64,000 nt of DNA from Cognataquiflexum nitidum (GTDB lineage: Bacteria > Bacteroidota > Bacteroidia > Cytophagales > Cyclobacteriaceae): NCBI RefSeq assembly GCF_022538055.1, contig NZ_JAKZAM010000002.1, forward strand, positions 1-64,000, written 5' to 3'. Position numbers and translations under genes: made by a program. The notes under the pieces are model-generated. The model was given only the letters and a program-made list of their open reading frames with translations. It did not search any database and had not been told where the DNA came from. Below are positions 18,284 through 26,623 of this stretch, in pieces (position 1 is the stretch's first letter; every line of letters starts with the position of its first letter).

Positions 18284-20035
18284 ATGACGAAAACCAAACC
18301 AAAAGAGAACAGGGTCACCATGGCCCATGTATTCAAAACCATCATTTGGCCCCGCAAGAATCAACTTTTCCTAGGGCTTTTTCTGATCATTATCAGCAGG
18401 CTTTCGGGTTTGATTTTGCCCGGCGCGAGCAAATACCTGATTGATGATGTCATCCCATCCAATGACCTTGATATGCTCAAATGGCTGGTGATCATAGTAG
18501 TTGCAGCCATCACGGTGCAGGCAGTAACTTCTTATGCCCTCACCCAAATTTTGAGCGTGGAGGCGCAGCATTTGATTTCACAACTGAGATCCAAGGTCCA
18601 AAAACACATCATCCAACTGCCCATCCGCTTTTTTGACAACACCAAAACCGGTGAGTTGGTGTCGCGGATCATGACAGATGTCGAAGGTGTAAGAAACCTT
18701 GTGGGAACAGGGTTTGCACAGATGATCGGTGGGGTTTTGACCGCTGCGATTTCTTTGGGATTGTTGATTTATATCAGTCCATTGATGACGCTTTATGTAT
18801 TGGTGCCGGTGATTATTTTCGGGTTTATTTCACTGAAAGCCTTCAGTAAAATCAGGCCGATTTTCAGAGAACGGGGAAAGATCAATGCTGAGGTCACAGG
18901 TAGATTGACCGAAACCTTGGGAGGAATCCGGGTTATCAAAGGTTTCAATGCAGAAGCCCAAGAAATTAAAAGTTTTGAAGCAGGAGTCGAGCGCTTGTTT
19001 TTGAATGTGAAGGCGAGTTTGACAGCAACAAGTTTTGTAACTTCTGCAGCTACTTTTTTGCTGGGTTTGGCCTCTGCAGGTATTATGGGGATAGGAGGTT
19101 ATATGATCATGGATGGACAGATGACCTTTGGGGATTTCTTGGCCTTCACTTTGTATTTAGGTTTTATGATAGCTCCCATTGTTCAAATGAGCAATATTGG
19201 AAGCCAATTTACAGAAGCTTTTGCTGGGTTGGACAGAACAGAAGAGATTATGAACAGGCCTTTGGAAAGTGCCGGCGGCCAAAGAATCCTTGCGATTCCA
19301 CATATCAAGGGAGATATCAGATTTGAGGATGTTTCATTTGCTTACGATGAGGGGAAAGAGGTTTTGAAGAGGATTTCATTCGATGCACCCGCCGGCTCTG
19401 TTACAGCTCTGGTAGGAACTTCAGGTTCTGGAAAAACCACCATAGCAGGCTTGGCAGCCTCATTTCTCAATCCGGAATCTGGCTTGATTACTGTGGATGG
19501 CGTCGATATGCAAAAGATTACCCTGGAGAGCTTCAGGTCACAATTGGGAGTGGTCTTGCAGGATGATTTCCTTTTTGAAGGAACGATCAAGGAAAATATT
19601 CTTTTTCCAAGACCTGATGCAACAGTAGAAAAATTAATACAGGCAGTCAAAGCCGCCCATGTGCACGAGTTTACTGACAGGTTTGAAGATGGATTGGATA
19701 CCTTGATAGGAGAGCGGGGCGTAAAGCTTTCCGGCGGACAGAGACAACGAATTGCTATTGCTAGAGCTATATTGGCCGATCCTCGGGTATTGATTTTGGA
19801 TGAGGCTACTTCCAACCTAGATACCGAAAGCGAGTCACTGATACAGGCGAGTTTGAAGGAATTGATGCATGGCAGGACGACTTTTGTCATTGCCCATAGG
19901 CTGAGCACCATCAGGCAGGCAGATCAGATTTTAGTGATTGAGCAGGGCAAAATCGTTGAAAGAGGACAGCATGAGGAGTTGATTGCAAAGCAAGGCAGGT
20001 ATTACCAGCTTTATACCTATCAGGCTAGAATATAA
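18284..20035 (+). CDS. ABC exporter, fused permease-ATPase (MsbA-like)
   Basis: This 583-residue half-transporter works as a homodimer in the inner membrane. The N-terminal 320 residues form a six-helix type IV exporter domain. The ATPase domain is intact: Walker A GTSGSGKTT (near residue 385), Q-loop VVLQDDF, signature LSGGQRQRIAIARA, Walker B ILILDEATS, D-loop SNLD and H-loop IAHRLSTI. MsbA-like proteins flip lipids or export drugs; the substrate cannot be read here. The gene is monocistronic, with a strong hairpin terminator 20 nt after the stop. It is a useful comparison for the degenerate ABC protein at 39263. Confidence 0.94.
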   Translation: MTKTKPKENRVTMAHVFKTIIWPRKNQLFLGLFLIIISRLSGLILPGASKYLIDDVIPSNDLDMLKWLVIIVVAAITVQAVTSYALTQILSVEAQHLISQLRSKVQKHIIQLPIRFFDNTKTGELVSRIMTDVEGVRNLVGTGFAQMIGGVLTAAISLGLLIYISPLMTLYVLVPVIIFGFISLKAFSKIRPIFRERGKINAEVTGRLTETLGGIRVIKGFNAEAQEIKSFEAGVERLFLNVKASLTATSFVTSAATFLLGLASAGIMGIGGYMIMDGQMTFGDFLAFTLYLGFMIAPIVQMSNIGSQFTEAFAGLDRTEEIMNRPLESAGGQRILAIPHIKGDIRFEDVSFAYDEGKEVLKRISFDAPAGSVTALVGTSGSGKTTIAGLAASFLNPESGLITVDGVDMQKITLESFRSQLGVVLQDDFLFEGTIKENILFPRPDATVEKLIQAVKAAHVHEFTDRFEDGLDTLIGERGVKLSGGQRQRIAIARAILADPRVLILDEATSNLDTESESLIQASLKELMHGRTTFVIAHRLSTIRQADQILVIEQGKIVERGQHEELIAKQGRYYQLYTYQARI

Positions 20036-20054
20036 TCATTTAAATGTTTTTGGG

Positions 20055-20100
20055 GCATTTGGAAGATGGTAGGAAAATCAACTTTCAAATGCTTTTTTTT
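20055..20100 (+). terminator. Rho-independent terminator after the ABC exporter
   Basis: GCATTTGGAAG at 20055-20065 pairs with CTTTCAAATGC at 20082-20092 (10 of 11), followed by eight T. Confidence 0.85.
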
Positions 20101-20304
20101 GATTTGTCCTAGGTCTTGGTATTAAAATCCGCATTGATTTTTTTTACCTAATTGAAGAATATCTTTTAGGTGTCAATGGTCCTAAGACCCTGAGAAAAAT
20201 CTTTTTGTATTCACCAAATTTATAAATAACCGATTAAATAATTCCTTCATAATGAGACATGTGCCAAGATTGATTCCGAACGGATAATCATTTACTTTAG
20301 GATT

Positions 20305-20745
20305 ATGAAAAAACAGATAATACTTTATTTCTTTCTACTTCTCCTTGGCTCGAGGATGGAAGTATCCGCTCAATCTTCTGAGGAACAGAATGTTTCCAAA
20401 GCTATAGATGGATTGGTTGTGGCAATGATTGCTGCTGACAAAGACATGCTTAACGCCCAGCTTTCTGATGCCCTTCAATACGGACATTCAAGTGGACTTA
20501 TCCAGGATAAATCAGGTTTTGTCAATGAAGTACTCAGCAAAGCACCTCTCGTCTACCAATCAATCGAAAGAGAAAAGGAAGTGATCAAATTATCCAAAAA
20601 AACAGCCACAGTGAGCCATATTTTGGTGATCAAGGGCAAAAATCCCACAGGAGATCCGGTAAATCTTAGAATTGGTAATATGATGGTATGGGAAAAGGAA
20701 AAATCGGGATGGAAATTGTTGGCAAGGCAAGCTTATAAATTGTAG
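20305..20745 (+). CDS. Secreted NTF2-like (DUF4440-type) protein
   Basis: This is a 146-residue protein with an N-terminal signal peptide (MKKQIILYFFLLLLGSRMEVSAQS, cleavage after the Ala-Gln region). An NTF2-like fold follows: helical start EEQNVSKAIDGLVVAMIAAD, a conserved LQYGHSSG segment, and a C-terminal WEKEKSGWKLLARQAYKL strand pair. Proteins of this group often bind small ligands or act as non-catalytic domains. Here the product is predicted to be periplasmic. It is monocistronic with its own terminator. The precise role is unknown. Confidence 0.82.
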   Translation: MKKQIILYFFLLLLGSRMEVSAQSSEEQNVSKAIDGLVVAMIAADKDMLNAQLSDALQYGHSSGLIQDKSGFVNEVLSKAPLVYQSIEREKEVIKLSKKTATVSHILVIKGKNPTGDPVNLRIGNMMVWEKEKSGWKLLARQAYKL

Positions 20746-20770
20746 TTAAGTGCCATTTGCTTTTAATGCA

Positions 20771-20818
20771 AAAATCCTTGATCGAAACCATGTCGGCAGA
20801 GATCAAGGATTTTATTTT
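20771..20818 (+). terminator. Bidirectional terminator between convergent genes
   Basis: AAAATCCTTGATC (20771-20783) and GATCAAGGATTTT (20801-20813) form a perfect 13 bp stem with a 17 nt loop. It can serve both the NTF2-like gene and the response-regulator gene on the other strand. Confidence 0.88.
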
Positions 20819-20861
20819 TGGAGGCTATTTGTTGAAAAAATGCTAAAATTGGTTTGGTGCA

Positions 20862-21278
20862 TTATCCGTAGATCAGTTTTTTCATGTGATCCACTGAGAT
20901 CGGTTTGATGATGTACTCTTGAATTTCAGGTATTTTGGTGATTGGATCAATGTCATCAGGATGTATAGAGCTGCTGATCATCACTATTTTAAATTTGTTT
21001 TTGGTTTTTTTATCAAACTTCATGAATTGTTGTAAGAAATTCCAACCATTTGTCTTTGGCATATGTAAGTCCAATAATACGAGTTGCTTTTCACCACGTT
21101 TTTTAGGCTGGGGCTTCTCAATGTTTGAACTTATGTAATTCATTGCCTGACTGCCGTCGGGAAGAGATATCACCTCTCCCTCAAAACCCAAGTGGTTAAT
21201 AAGTTTTTTGTGAACATGATTTGTGACAACATCATCATCGACCAAAATGATTCTGTTCCATTTATTTGTGTAATTCAT
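20862..21278 (-). CDS. Single-domain response regulator (CheY-like)
   Basis: This 138-residue receiver domain has no output domain. The acidic pocket is Asp14-Asp16 (LVDDD), the phospho-acceptor is Asp70 (LVLLDLHMP), the switch Ser/Thr is near Ser102-104, and the conserved Lys is Lys125 (EYIIKP). All key residues are present, so it should be phosphorylated by a histidine kinase encoded elsewhere; none is in this window. The upstream 750 nt are AT-rich and gene-free, so it has its own promoter region. Confidence 0.93.
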   Translation of the reverse strand: MNYTNKWNRIILVDDDVVTNHVHKKLINHLGFEGEVISLPDGSQAMNYISSNIEKPQPKKRGEKQLVLLDLHMPKTNGWNFLQQFMKFDKKTKNKFKIVMISSSIHPDDIDPITKIPEIQEYIIKPISVDHMKKLIYG

Positions 21279-22029
21279 AGCAGGGTGAACTATATAATTC
21301 CGGGTGAGCTATTTGGTATTTATTAATTTGATTTTTAAATCTAATAAATTACTTTTTAAAAAAAGAAATATTGGTTTGACAATTATATCATAAAAGTACA
21401 ATTTTTTTATAAGTAACTGATTTTCAGGTAAATAAAATATTGTCTTTAAACCCATATTATGAATTTAATATGCTTTTTATCCCAATAAAAACGCATCTTA
21501 AACTTTTTTTAAACTTTTTCATTTTGTTTGTATTCGATTTTTTCAAGATTAATTGAAAATTTTCAAGTAAAAACAAGAATTTTAAATAATGGATAAATGT
21601 AGTTGAGCTACTTTCAAACATTTTTAACCTTCCTTCCAAAAGGAGAAATATTTAAATCATATTTTTAAATATTTATCCTTTTTTAAGTTTTTTTGAAATA
21701 TTATCCTAATTGACTTTGTAGATTTGATCTAAATCAATTCCCTGTACAGTTGATTCCTGGTTAAAATCAAGCGAAATACTTTTTAGGATGATTTTTAATT
21801 GATTTTAAGGCTGGTTGCAAAATTGCTGCCAACTTTTTTTTGGTTTTTGGATCTTACTTGGATAATCTTTCAATTCAGAACTTTTCCACCAATACCTGAT
21901 TTAGAATTAAAAGCTAGTATAAAGCTTAGCTGTAAGGGAAAAAAATTAAAAAAGAAGGTTGGTTTTTTTATAATAGTTTATCTTTAAGCATTATTTGTTT
22001 TGCTTAAGAGACTTTTCCCACAGGAAGAA
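21279..22029. other. AT-rich intergenic region with divergent promoters
   Basis: No coding sequence is supported in this 750 bp stretch. A possible promoter for the SLC13 gene is TTTG at 21692-21695 with TAGATTTG at 21719-21726. That spacing (23 nt) is longer than ideal, and it would leave a leader of about 300 nt. I see no riboswitch-like structure that I can name. Confidence 0.45.
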
Positions 22030-23967
22030 ATGACGTCAATCAATCAATTTTTTAATGTTTTAATTGGAAAATATAACCATACTGTTCAACAAATTGGTAT
22101 TGGTGATTTTGTTGATATGCCAACTGAACAAGGATTAGATATCAAGTTGATATGGGTTTTGGCTTTGTTGCTGATAGCAGTAGCCATGTTTGTCAAAAAT
22201 AAGCCCCGGATGGATGCAGTTGGTGTAATTATGATCGCAGCATTGCCATTTACAGGGATAATAACAGTTGAAGAGACGCTCATTGGATTCAGTGATCCAA
22301 ATATCATTTTAATTGCTGTATTGTTTGTGTTGGGTGAAGGATTGGTAAGAACAGGAGTTGCCAGAAATATAGGGGATTGGATTAGCAATAAAGCAGGAGG
22401 AAATGAGGTTAAATTGTTGGTTTTATTGATGTTGGCTGTAGCAGGACTTGGTTCTGTAATGAGTTCAACTGCAATAGTAGCAATTTTTATTCCTGTGGTT
22501 TTCAGGATTTGCAATACCACAGGGATATCTCCAAGTCATCTGATGATGCCAATGAGTTTTGCTGCCTTGATAAGTGGCATGATGACATTGATTTCAACGG
22601 CTCCAAACTTGGTAGTAAATTCGGAGCTGATACGTCAGGGCGAAGGAGGTTTTGATTTTTTTACGATAACGCCATTTGGACTTTCAATTTTGTTTCTTGG
22701 GATTTTGTATATGCTATTCGCGAGGAAATGGCTTCCTGACAATGCTGATAAACTTGGCAAGAAAAACAGAAAACCTACATTTAAAGATTGGATAGAAAAA
22801 TATGACCTCAAGACTAGGGAATACAGGGTTCAGATTTTGGAAGGTTCAGTTTTGCTACAATCCCTTATTAGTGAATTTAATCATTTGGAGGAAAGTGTTC
22901 ACCTTATCGCAGTAGAAAGAATAGATGGCAGGGAAGCAGTTTTTATCAGGCCTTCAAAACAAATGACTTTCCTGGTAGGAGATATACTGCTTCTTGATGT
23001 AAGATTAGATAAATCTTTATTGCAGGAAGTTTGCGAGAATTTAGGAGTTGAGTTGATTAAGCTTTCCTCAGGCAAAAAATACCTGACCTCACTCTCACAG
23101 GAACTCGGAATGACAGAAGCCATTATTCCAGCCCAATCTCTTTTTGTCGGAAAAACGATAAAAGAGGCAAGGATCAGGGCTGAATCAGGTCTTACGGTCA
23201 CAGGTCTTTGGAGAGGCACTCACGCGATTACTGACGAATTTTTGGACCAAAAATTAAAAGTAGGTGACACAATTTTGGTAACTGGTTTTTGGGAAGATAT
23301 CAAAAGGATAAGTCAGGAAAAAGACAATTTGGTATTGCTTCATCTACCATCAGAATTTGATGAAGTAATCCCTGCTGCCAACAAAGCACCACATGCCATC
23401 ATTATTCTGACTGTTGTAGTTTTTATAATGGTGACCGGATTGTTGCCCAATGTGCATGCTGTCATATTGGGATGTCTCGCGATGGGTTTCTTTCGCATTT
23501 TGGATATGAATAGTGCTTACAATTCAATTTCTTGGAAAAGTTTGGTTTTGATAGTCGGCATGATGCCGTTTTCAATTGCGCTACAAAGGACTGGAGGGGT
23601 AGAAATGGCTGCGAATGGATTGCTTGCAATAGTAGGGGAAAAGGCTCCCTGGATTGCATTGGGCTCTTTATTTTTTATTACTGCAGTTTTGGGCTTGTTT
23701 ATTTCTAATACTGCCACAGCTGTATTGATGGCTCCTATTGCCATCGCGATGGCATATGAGTTGGAGCTTTCGCCTTATCCATTTGCAATGTCAGTTATTT
23801 TGGCGGCTTCTTCAGCATTTATGACTCCTGTATCCTCCCCGGTAAACACCTTGGTTGTAGCTCCCGGGAATTATAGTTTTGGGGATTTTATAAAAATTGG
23901 AGTGCCATTTACCATCATCGTGATGATCATTGCTGTTTTTCTGATACCCTTGATTTTGCCATTTTAA
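22030..23967 (+). CDS. SLC13-family permease with two RCK_C (TrkA-C) domains
   Basis: This is a ~645-residue inner-membrane transporter of the SLC13/DASS-like (YbiR/sulfate permease) group. Five to six membrane helices (about residues 40-235) precede two cytoplasmic TrkA_C domains (about 255-345 and 350-435). A second membrane half with NTATAVLMAPIAIAMAYELE and SSPVNTLVVAPGNYSFGDF then closes the fold. Such proteins move sulfate, dicarboxylates or other anions with sodium; the ion is not readable. The start is uncertain: ATG 22030 is used, a TTG at 22000 and ATG 22117 (MPTEQGLDIKL) are alternatives, and the last gives the length most usual for the family. Confidence 0.9.
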   Translation: MTSINQFFNVLIGKYNHTVQQIGIGDFVDMPTEQGLDIKLIWVLALLLIAVAMFVKNKPRMDAVGVIMIAALPFTGIITVEETLIGFSDPNIILIAVLFVLGEGLVRTGVARNIGDWISNKAGGNEVKLLVLLMLAVAGLGSVMSSTAIVAIFIPVVFRICNTTGISPSHLMMPMSFAALISGMMTLISTAPNLVVNSELIRQGEGGFDFFTITPFGLSILFLGILYMLFARKWLPDNADKLGKKNRKPTFKDWIEKYDLKTREYRVQILEGSVLLQSLISEFNHLEESVHLIAVERIDGREAVFIRPSKQMTFLVGDILLLDVRLDKSLLQEVCENLGVELIKLSSGKKYLTSLSQELGMTEAIIPAQSLFVGKTIKEARIRAESGLTVTGLWRGTHAITDEFLDQKLKVGDTILVTGFWEDIKRISQEKDNLVLLHLPSEFDEVIPAANKAPHAIIILTVVVFIMVTGLLPNVHAVILGCLAMGFFRILDMNSAYNSISWKSLVLIVGMMPFSIALQRTGGVEMAANGLLAIVGEKAPWIALGSLFFITAVLGLFISNTATAVLMAPIAIAMAYELELSPYPFAMSVILAASSAFMTPVSSPVNTLVVAPGNYSFGDFIKIGVPFTIIVMIIAVFLIPLILPF

Positions 23968-24650
23968 TCATTGATGACAAAGAAACCCCAACCTCCTGGA
24001 CTTAGGATAATGAAGCTCTCCAATATGCCTTCTTGGTAAAAGTAAATGATTTCTTTTGCAATATGGGATGCACATCGACCTGATTTTGGCTATGATAGCA
24101 GGATTGCTTTCCCTATTTGAATTAAGTAATGCCCGGATTGAAAAATGGATGGGCAATAGAATATGGTTTCTTTACTTTGATAGTGAAGACATCATTTATT
24201 AAAGTGATACGGCCACTTTCCTAGGATTCAAATGCAACCTCAAATCCCAAGATTTGGAATATTTTGAAAGATTTTATGGGATCAACAGATTCTAGGCTTA
24301 TGCTGATATAGTTTTGCATAATGCTAAAGGAAAATCTTTCTCCTCTCAAATCTATTTCAGGGTTGCCCTCTACCAAATTAATCCAAACCATGCTGGGGTC
24401 AGAAAGTAGTCGCCCAATTTGGTGGCATGTACCTCAATGAATATTTTCAATTGCGAGACCTCAAATGCCCAAAATTACTTAAAATGCTTAAGTCTTGCCC
24501 TTGCAAACATGGCTGCATTTAAACCAATATTAGCTTTTTTGCTCTGCTTTTGGCCTTTTTTGATGTATACCTACCTCAAACTTGTTTTAAAAAAAGGCTA
24601 AAATAGTGAGATTTTTTCCCCCAAGGCTGATAGGGGCCATTCTTCGCGAG
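23968..24650. other. Gene-less stretch with decayed coding-like sequence
   Basis: Several short frames look protein-like but are broken by stops. They include a 44-codon frame at 24068-24202 (a hydrophobic start, then FELSNARIEKWMGNRIWF), and fragments reading ATFLGFKCNLKSQDLEYFER (near 24210-24290) and AYADIVLHNAKGKSF (near 24300-24400). I do not recognise the parent family. The best reading is one or two genes in advanced decay on the plus strand. Confidence 0.4.
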
Positions 24651-24885
24651 ACCTTATAATCATTTCAAAGATTTACGTTTTAAGGATTTTCGTTAGAAAG
24701 TATTTCGTGTTGGAAAAACACAAATAATTCCGAAAAAACCTTGTTTGTATGAGTCGTTTATAGTTATCTGATGTTTTGCCACTAGCTCAAAAATATAGAA
24801 TTGAAATGCGGAGAATCAGTCCATATTCTTCAGCCTATAGTCGGCAGCCATACATGATTTTCAATCCGGGTTTATATTTTTTGTG

Positions 24886-25084
24886 GCAAGAAAGCACGCA
24901 AACTTAAAGTTATTTATTAGCAAGTAAGCCCGTTTATAATCATAAATATGCGTTTCCGCAGTGTTGCACGTAGTGCTGTAGGAGGTTGTATCGAATACTC
25001 GTCCACGGACGGTAATTCACCTGGTGTTTAATGGCTCCTCCAACAAATTATTGTTTGGCTACGTGCAAGAAAGCGGATACACAT
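24886..25084. repeat. Nested imperfect inverted repeat (core 24948-25084)
   Basis: Three pairs of arms are arranged outside-in. ATGCGTTTCCGC (24948) pairs with GCGGATACACAT (25073), 10 of 12. TTGCACGTAG (24964) pairs exactly with CTACGTGCAA (25059). TGTAGGAGG (24977) pairs with CCTCCAACA (25037), 8 of 9. The central 51 nt are unpaired. GCAAGAAAGC occurs at 24886 and 25065. There is no coding sequence. Confidence 0.75.
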
Positions 25085-25143
25085 AATCGGTAATTTGAAA
25101 ATGAAATTACCTGGATTTACTCCTCAAGCTCCCTCAAATAAAT

Positions 25144-26223
25144 TTAAAGGTCTATTAGCAAATTCTTCCCAATTAGAGGTTCAATCAATTTTCCTTTGAT
25201 TTTTTTCTGATTCGATTCTAATATATCCCATGGTTCCATTCTTGGTTCATCAGAAAGGTTGAAAGTTCCAAAATGCATGGGGATAAAAAATTTTCCTTCT
25301 AAAGTGTTGAAGGCATCAATGGCATCTTTTGGGCTGATATGGGCTTGGTGCATAAACCATTCAGGCTTGTAGGCTCCGACACCCATCAAACAATAATCGG
25401 GTGTTCCTAGGGTTTTTTTGATATCAGCAAAGTGAGGTCCCTTACCGCTATCCCCCATGAAATAGATAGAGTAATTCCCGTTTTGAATGTAAAAACCTCC
25501 CCAAAGGCTTTTGTTGTCGTCCGTCAGCCACCGCTTTGACCAATGTCTGCTGGGAACATAAGTAATGGTAACTCCACTATCCAAGAGGGAATATTGCTGG
25601 TACCAACCGGCTTCTTGAATGGTATGACCATTGGTCCAACCATTAATCAAACTTTCCAGACCCAATCCTGTCAAAATTTTGAGAGAAGGATTGACTTTAG
25701 CAATGTATTTTATGGAATTTTCATCACAATGGTCTCGGTGGTTATGGGACAAAAGGATATAATCCAATTTTGGCATTTTTTCTAAAGGAAAAGGAAGGGA
25801 ACTTTCCCTTTTCAAAAATGTATTGTCAATAAGTAGGGGATCGGTAAGGAATACTTTACCATGGATTCTCATCAGGTATGTGGCATGGCCGAGCCATATA
25901 AGGTAATCTTCTTGTCCATCAAAAACTATTGAATCAAAATCTACCGGTAATCTCCTGATTTCTGATTTTTTTTCCTCTTTTTGAGGGTTTTTACTCATCT
26001 GCCACTTTAACAAATCTCCAAGATTTGATTCAAATGGATGGTATAAATTGACAAATCTTCCTTTTTCATCCAATGGATTCCCCTTCCAATCCTGATCAGG
26101 TTGTATGGTAACTAGTTCAGGATTGGAGGTGAACTTCAACGTTGTTTTGTTTTCATCCCCATTTTTCATCAAAAAGAAAATTACGGGGACCAAGAGGATG
26201 TACAGATAAGACTTGTTTTTCAT
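25144..26223 (-). CDS. MBL-fold hydrolase of the NAPE-PLD/RomA-like group
   Basis: This 359-residue metallo-beta-lactamase-fold protein has an N-terminal hydrophobic anchor (residues 4-19). Family motifs run in order: YLIWLGHATYLMRI, the zinc motif SHNHRDHCD (His160, His162, Asp164, His165), PSRHWSKRW, MGDSGKGPHF, GVGAYKPEWFMHQAHI, and MHFGTFNLSDEP. This pattern is that of N-acyl-phosphatidylethanolamine-hydrolysing phospholipase D relatives, which release N-acylethanolamines or cleave related lipids. It follows an acyl-carrier-like gene by 29 nt on the same strand, consistent with a lipid-linked pair. Family is firm; the substrate is inferred. Confidence 0.88.
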   Translation of the reverse strand: MKNKSYLYILLVPVIFFLMKNGDENKTTLKFTSNPELVTIQPDQDWKGNPLDEKGRFVNLYHPFESNLGDLLKWQMSKNPQKEEKKSEIRRLPVDFDSIVFDGQEDYLIWLGHATYLMRIHGKVFLTDPLLIDNTFLKRESSLPFPLEKMPKLDYILLSHNHRDHCDENSIKYIAKVNPSLKILTGLGLESLINGWTNGHTIQEAGWYQQYSLLDSGVTITYVPSRHWSKRWLTDDNKSLWGGFYIQNGNYSIYFMGDSGKGPHFADIKKTLGTPDYCLMGVGAYKPEWFMHQAHISPKDAIDAFNTLEGKFFIPMHFGTFNLSDEPRMEPWDILESNQKKIKGKLIEPLIGKNLLIDL

Positions 26224-26252
26224 TGGTATGGAATTGCAAAAACGTCGAAAGT

Positions 26253-26486
26253 TTATGCAGCCAATAGTTCATGAAGCAAATCCGACGGGGTTTCAACACG
26301 GGCGATTTTTTCTTCTTCCAGAATTTTGTTGAGCTCAAGTTCAAGTTCGAAAATAAGGCCATCTACAAATACCCTATCCATTCTAAGCTCTTTGTAAAAA
26401 TTAGCAGATTTATTCTTTCCGGATAGTGGAATACCATAGCTACGGAATATTCCTATGGCTTTTTTCATGTTTGCTATTTTGTTCAT
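26253..26486 (-). CDS. ACP-like protein lacking the phosphopantetheine serine
   Basis: This is a 77-residue acidic protein. Residues 28-70 align by eye with the helix II-IV region of acyl carrier protein: ANFYKELRMD, then GLIFELELELN, then a Glu-rich turn, and VETPSDLLHELL at the end. In acyl carrier proteins the motif Asp-Ser-Leu carries the prosthetic group; here it is Asp37-Arg38-Val39, so no 4'-phosphopantetheine can be attached. ATG 26468 is an alternative start. It precedes the NAPE-PLD-like gene by 29 nt and follows the RND operon. It may be a structural or regulatory ACP mimic; this is inference. Confidence 0.65.
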   Translation of the reverse strand: MNKIANMKKAIGIFRSYGIPLSGKNKSANFYKELRMDRVFVDGLIFELELELNKILEEEKIARVETPSDLLHELLAA

Positions 26487-26623
26487 GGTAAATAGTGATT
26501 TTGAATAATAATTGGTTTAGTTTTCTTTTTATGTTTTGCGAAATTTCCAAAGCCCTGTTCGTTTTGTAAACCTGCATTATTTAACCTGATGAATTAATGC
26601 TGTTTTGAAAATGATCACTGATA

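Noticed and set aside
24948..25084. Integron attC site
   Set aside because: The arm layout is similar, but the terminal core sequences GTTRRRY and RYYYAAC are absent and no integrase is present.
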